Assembly (NCBI RefSeq): GCF_900108295.1
Contig: NZ_FNWK01000001.1
Span: forward strand, 1,984,001 to 2,048,000
DNA from: Sphingopyxis sp. YR583
GTDB lineage: Bacteria > Pseudomonadota > Alphaproteobacteria > Sphingomonadales > Sphingomonadaceae
Reading direction: 5' to 3'
DNA: 64,000 nt
How positions within the stretch are numbered: position 1 is the stretch's first letter; the number at the start of each line of letters is the position of its first letter. A program made the position numbers and the translations under genes. The notes under the pieces were generated by a model, which made no database searches, was not told where the DNA came from, and was given only the letters and a program-made list of their open reading frames with translations. Positions 60,879 through 64,000 of this stretch are shown here, piece after piece.

Positions 60879-61991
60879 TCAGGGTATCAGCACGACCTTG
60901 ATGCACTCGCCGCGCGTCTGCGCTGCCAGCGCCTCGTTGATCTCGGCAAGCGGGAACGTCCTGATCAACCTGTCGAAGGGAAAGCGCCCCGCAGCATGTT
61001 GCGCGATCAGTTCGGGAATGAAGGTCCGCGGATCGCTGTCACCCTCTATGATCCCGATGATGCGGTGACCGGGGGTCATCAGCGCGGCGATATTGACGCT
61101 GATCGCGGCGTCGGCTTTCGCGGGTACGCCGACAAGGCCGATCGCGCCATGGCTGCCGAGCGCCGCGAGGCCCGCCTCGATCACGGGGACGACGCCACTG
61201 GTATCGAAAGCGAAGTCGAGGCCTGCCGGGACGATCGCGCGTAACGCTTCGGTCAGATCGCCCGCCTCGGCGGGGTCGATGACATGCGTTGCGCCCAGGT
61301 CTTTCGCGATATCGCGCCGCGCGGCGACCGGCTCGACAAGGATGATCGTCGAACAACCTTGAATAACCGCGCCCATCACCGCCGCGAGCCCGACCGGCCC
61401 GCCTCCGAAGATCGCGATGCTCGAACCCGGCGGGCAGGCGAGCGAGTTCATCACGCCGCCTGCGCCGGTCTGAAAACCGCAACCCAAGGGCCCGAGCAAT
61501 TCGAGCGCAACCTTCGACGTATCGACCTTCACGACATTGCGCGCGCGTGTGACGGTGAGCGCCGAGAAGGAGGATTGGCCGAAGAAATGCGATGTGACGC
61601 GTTCATCGCCTTTTGAGTATGCCGTCGAGCCGTCGTCGAGGCGCATCCCGGCATAGTTCAATGGCACGAAGCTCTGGCAATAACTCGGCAGATGCTCGTC
61701 GCAGCGTGGGCAGGCGCCGCAGCTCGAGAAGCCGACGACCACCTCGTCACCGATGCTCAACCCTTCGACGCCTTCGCCGACTGCTTCGATCACCCCCGCG
61801 CCTTCATGGCCGAGCACCCCGGGGAGCGCGAACGGCGCGAACTGGTCGCGGAAGATCAGGTCGGTATGGCAAAGCCCGACGCCCGCGATGCGAACGCGCA
61901 CTTCGCCGGGGCGCGGCGCTTCGACCTCGATCGCCTCGATCGTAAAATCGCCGCCGGGCTGGCGCACCACGGCCGCCGTTGCTTCGGTCAT
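60879..61991 (-). CDS. Zinc-dependent (aryl) alcohol dehydrogenase
   Basis: This 370-residue medium-chain dehydrogenase has catalytic-zinc residues in GVGLCHTDLIFRD and LGHEGAGVIEAVGEG, and the structural-zinc motif CGACPRCDEHLPSYC. The NAD site is AIFGGGPVGLAAVMGA and IILVEPVAARRDIAKDLGA. The size and GRFPFDRLIRTFPLAEINEAL end resemble benzyl- or aryl-alcohol dehydrogenases. It is 12 nt downstream of the AraC regulator, implying co-transcription. Confidence 0.95.
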   Translation of the reverse strand: MTEATAAVVRQPGGDFTIEAIEVEAPRPGEVRVRIAGVGLCHTDLIFRDQFAPFALPGVLGHEGAGVIEAVGEGVEGLSIGDEVVVGFSSCGACPRCDEHLPSYCQSFVPLNYAGMRLDDGSTAYSKGDERVTSHFFGQSSFSALTVTRARNVVKVDTSKVALELLGPLGCGFQTGAGGVMNSLACPPGSSIAIFGGGPVGLAAVMGAVIQGCSTIILVEPVAARRDIAKDLGATHVIDPAEAGDLTEALRAIVPAGLDFAFDTSGVVPVIEAGLAALGSHGAIGLVGVPAKADAAISVNIAALMTPGHRIIGIIEGDSDPRTFIPELIAQHAAGRFPFDRLIRTFPLAEINEALAAQTRGECIKVVLIP

Positions 61992-62003
61992 TGCATTCTC
62001 CGT

Positions 62004-62888
62004 TCAGTGAAGCCCGCGCCGTTCCTGCTGGCGATAGTCGCTCGGCGCCATGCCGAACCAGGCGCGGAAGGCACGGCTGAAATGGCTCTGGCTGGTGAAA
62101 CCCGTCGCCTCCGACAGCGCGGCGAGGCTGAGGTCGGTCTGGACGAGCATCTGTTGCGCGCGATCGAGCCGCGCTTTCATCACATATTGGTGTGGCGAGA
62201 TGCCGGTCGCCTTTTTGAACAGGCGGCAGAAATGCGACGGGGTGACCCCCGCGACGGCCGCCATCGCTTCGAGGCTATGTTCCTCGGCGGGGTTGGCGAG
62301 CACGGCGTTCATGATCTTGTGGAGGCGATAGGCCGAGAAATCGGAGACGGGGATTTCGGTGGGATTGCCGTGTGCGGGCGGGCCCGAGAGGATATGCGCC
62401 TTCAGCGCACCCACCATCGCCGCGACATAGGCGGTGCGTTCCTCGGCCTGCGGCGCGTAAAGTTCGGAGAGGATCTGCCGCGTAAGCGCGACGCCGAGCG
62501 GGTCGGCGAAGGCAAAGCGCATCTTGTTGAACTGGTCGGCGTGCGGTTGGCCCGCAAGGACGTCCGACGACATCGACAGCGTCACCACGTCGAGCTCGCC
62601 GTCGACGAGCCAGCCGGTTGGCATGCCGGCGGGGACGATCGTCGCGCAGCCCGGGATCGAGCTCGTCTCGGTCCAGCCGTCGCGGTCCCAGGTCTTGACT
62701 TGCGGCTTGCCCGCGACATGTACGGTGAAGATCGGCTGCGGTAGCGCGGGGAGGGTATAGCTGCCGACGAACTGGCGCCAGCGGCAGAGCGACCAGCCAT
62801 CGCCCAATGATCCCATCTCGACATCGGGCGCGCGGCCGAGGACGTCGCAGATAATTTCCTTATTATCCCAGATATTCTCGTTTTTCAC
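62004..62888 (-). CDS. AraC family transcriptional regulator inside the P450-ADH-ALDH operon
   Basis: The 294-residue protein has an N-terminal cupin-like sensing domain (about 30-160, with WSLCRWRQFVGSYTLPALP) and a C-terminal double helix-turn-helix (about 190-290: LEAMAAVAGVTPSHFCRLFKKATG, then LAALSEATGFTSQSHFSRAFRAWFG). It starts with GTG overlapping the P450 stop (GTGA). The position suggests it activates the operon in which it lies, with a substrate or intermediate as effector. Confidence 0.93.
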   Translation of the reverse strand: MKNENIWDNKEIICDVLGRAPDVEMGSLGDGWSLCRWRQFVGSYTLPALPQPIFTVHVAGKPQVKTWDRDGWTETSSIPGCATIVPAGMPTGWLVDGELDVVTLSMSSDVLAGQPHADQFNKMRFAFADPLGVALTRQILSELYAPQAEERTAYVAAMVGALKAHILSGPPAHGNPTEIPVSDFSAYRLHKIMNAVLANPAEEHSLEAMAAVAGVTPSHFCRLFKKATGISPHQYVMKARLDRAQQMLVQTDLSLAALSEATGFTSQSHFSRAFRAWFGMAPSDYRQQERRGLH

Positions 62889-64000
62889 GTCACCAGCCTG
62901 ACGTCGAGCCGCTTGAAGCCGTTGATGAAGTTCGACCGCACGCGGCTCGGCTCTCCCACAATCTCTATGCGCCGAACATGGCGCGCCATTTGCGCAAAGG
63001 CGAGTCGCAATTGCATTTCGGCAAGCCGTGAGCCGACGCAGACATGCGTGCCCGCGCCGAAGGCGAGATGCTGGCGGATCGGGCGTGCGATGTCGAAGGC
63101 GTCCGGGTCGGCGAAGACCGCCGGATCGCGGTTGCCGGCGGGGTAGAAGACGACAACCTTGTCACCCTTGCGGATCTGCTGGCCGCCAAGCTCCGCGTCA
63201 CGCGTCGCGGTGCGGCGCATGTGGATGACGGGGCTTGCATAGCGGACCATTTCCTTAACTGCGTTCGGCAGCAGGCCGGGGTTGGAACGGATCGCATCCC
63301 ATTGGTCGGGATTGCTCGAAAAGGCGATCAGGCTGTGGTTGATCGAGTTGCGCGTCGTCTCGTTCCCGCCGACGAGCGCGAGGATGAGGTTGCCGATGAA
63401 GTCGCCGAGCGGGACGGGCTGGCCGTGTATCTCCGTGTTTGCGAGCAGCGAGGCGATGTCGGGACCGGGGTTCGCGCGCCGCTCGTCGAACAGCGCGGAA
63501 GCGAAGCCGACGAACTCGCCCATCACCGCCGCCATCGCTTCGGGTGACTGGCGGAAATCGGGATCGTCCTCGCCGACGAAGGCGTCGGTCCAGCGATGGA
63601 GGTCGTGCCACATTTCGGCGGGTACGCCGAGCAGCTCCGCGAGCGTGAGCAAGGGCAGCGGGACGGTGAGGAGGGGGAGGATGTTCACCGTCTCGTTCAG
63701 CGGCACGTCGGCGAACAGCCGTTCGACGCGTTCGGTGATGCGCGCCTCGATGCCTTCGAGCCGCCCCGGTGACAGCGCGGGCATTAAGAATTTGCGGTAC
63801 TGCGTGTGCGTCGGCGGATCGCGCGAGATGAAGGGGATGCCGATCGCGGATTCGCCTGCGCCGGTCAGCCCGACCTCATTTTCGTTGAAAATGCGATGCC
63901 CGCCATTCTCATACGCCGAGGAAAAGAGATCGGCCTGCCGCGACACGGTGACGATATCGTCGAACCCCAGCACCGCCCAGAACCCCGCACCATCGCTTTC
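62885..64000 (-). CDS. Cytochrome P450, 5' end cut by the window
   Basis: 371 codons are in the window and the frame remains open at 64000, so roughly 30 N-terminal residues are missing. The haem motif is FGAGTHVCVGSRLAE (Cys ligand in HVCVG), the I-helix is ALVGGNETTRN and the K-helix is KEMVRYASP (E-x-x-R). It has no membrane anchor in the visible part, as in soluble bacterial class I P450s needing a ferredoxin partner; none is nearby. It is coupled to the AraC gene. The substrate is not deducible from the sequence. Confidence 0.95.
   Translation of the reverse strand, partial: ESDGAGFWAVLGFDDIVTVSRQADLFSSAYENGGHRIFNENEVGLTGAGESAIGIPFISRDPPTHTQYRKFLMPALSPGRLEGIEARITERVERLFADVPLNETVNILPLLTVPLPLLTLAELLGVPAEMWHDLHRWTDAFVGEDDPDFRQSPEAMAAVMGEFVGFASALFDERRANPGPDIASLLANTEIHGQPVPLGDFIGNLILALVGGNETTRNSINHSLIAFSSNPDQWDAIRSNPGLLPNAVKEMVRYASPVIHMRRTATRDAELGGQQIRKGDKVVVFYPAGNRDPAVFADPDAFDIARPIRQHLAFGAGTHVCVGSRLAEMQLRLAFAQMARHVRRIEIVGEPSRVRSNFINGFKRLDVRLVT

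Overview
The window is a 64 kb stretch of a GC-rich alphaproteobacterial chromosome. Three conserved neighbourhoods (rpmH-rnpA-yidD-yidC-engB; mutY-DUF721-DsbA-DsbA-smc; pcm-tolC-popZ-like), a GCS2-type gshA and cruciform intergenic repeats typical of sphingomonads point to Sphingomonadales, plausibly Sphingopyxis or a close relative. The genus is an inference from gene content, not a measured match.

Layout. 1-8.1 kb: small exported and lipoprotein genes, including a truncated lipoprotein with an Ivy-like Cys-His-Cys loop, a five-gene plus-strand run (arylamine N-acetyltransferase, TauD-type dioxygenase, two DUF1801 proteins, a small protein), a ThuA-like pair, and a pseudogene carrying a frameshift and an in-frame stop. 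8.1-10.5 kb: an AT-richer patch with two orphan genes. 10.5-12.5 kb: thiC behind a TPP riboswitch whose expression platform seems to hide the ribosome binding site. 12.6-14.2 kb: DUF6265, WYL regulator and GFA enzyme. 14.2-18.3 kb: the yidC/ribosomal L34 operon. 19.6-26.8 kb: twelve co-directional, tightly packed genes (two GSTs, three VOC/PhnB proteins, DUF899, two-copy DUF1428, GFA-like, DoxX-like, DUF4287, a membrane protein), headed by a TetR gene with a near-perfect operator over its promoter and an apparently leaderless start. 26.9-32.2 kb: comM, DUF1905, a membrane diguanylate cyclase, and a bactofilin/M23 peptidase pair. 32.4-37.6 kb: an ICMT-like membrane methyltransferase, a TonB-dependent receptor, gshA. 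37.7-45.9 kb: two large coupled surface proteins, rsmE, and a TadG/TadE/TadE cluster. 46-58.7 kb: ubiA, smc, two DsbA-family thioredoxins, a DUF721 protein, mutY, a serine beta-lactamase-like hydrolase, nudC, a popZ-like gene, tolC and pcm. 58.9-64 kb: tRNA-Cys, a 23-codon peptide gene with a strong Shine-Dalgarno and its own terminator, then ALDH, Zn-ADH, an AraC regulator and a cytochrome P450 (cut by the window edge), all on the minus strand and probably one catabolic operon.

Most genes are housekeeping or stress/detoxification. The most interesting unexplained units are the TetR-headed detoxification cluster, the P450-AraC-ADH-ALDH operon with its terminal micro-peptide, the coupled surface-protein pair beside the Tad-like genes, and the AT-rich patch. 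No CRISPR array, transposase, phage gene or rRNA was seen.
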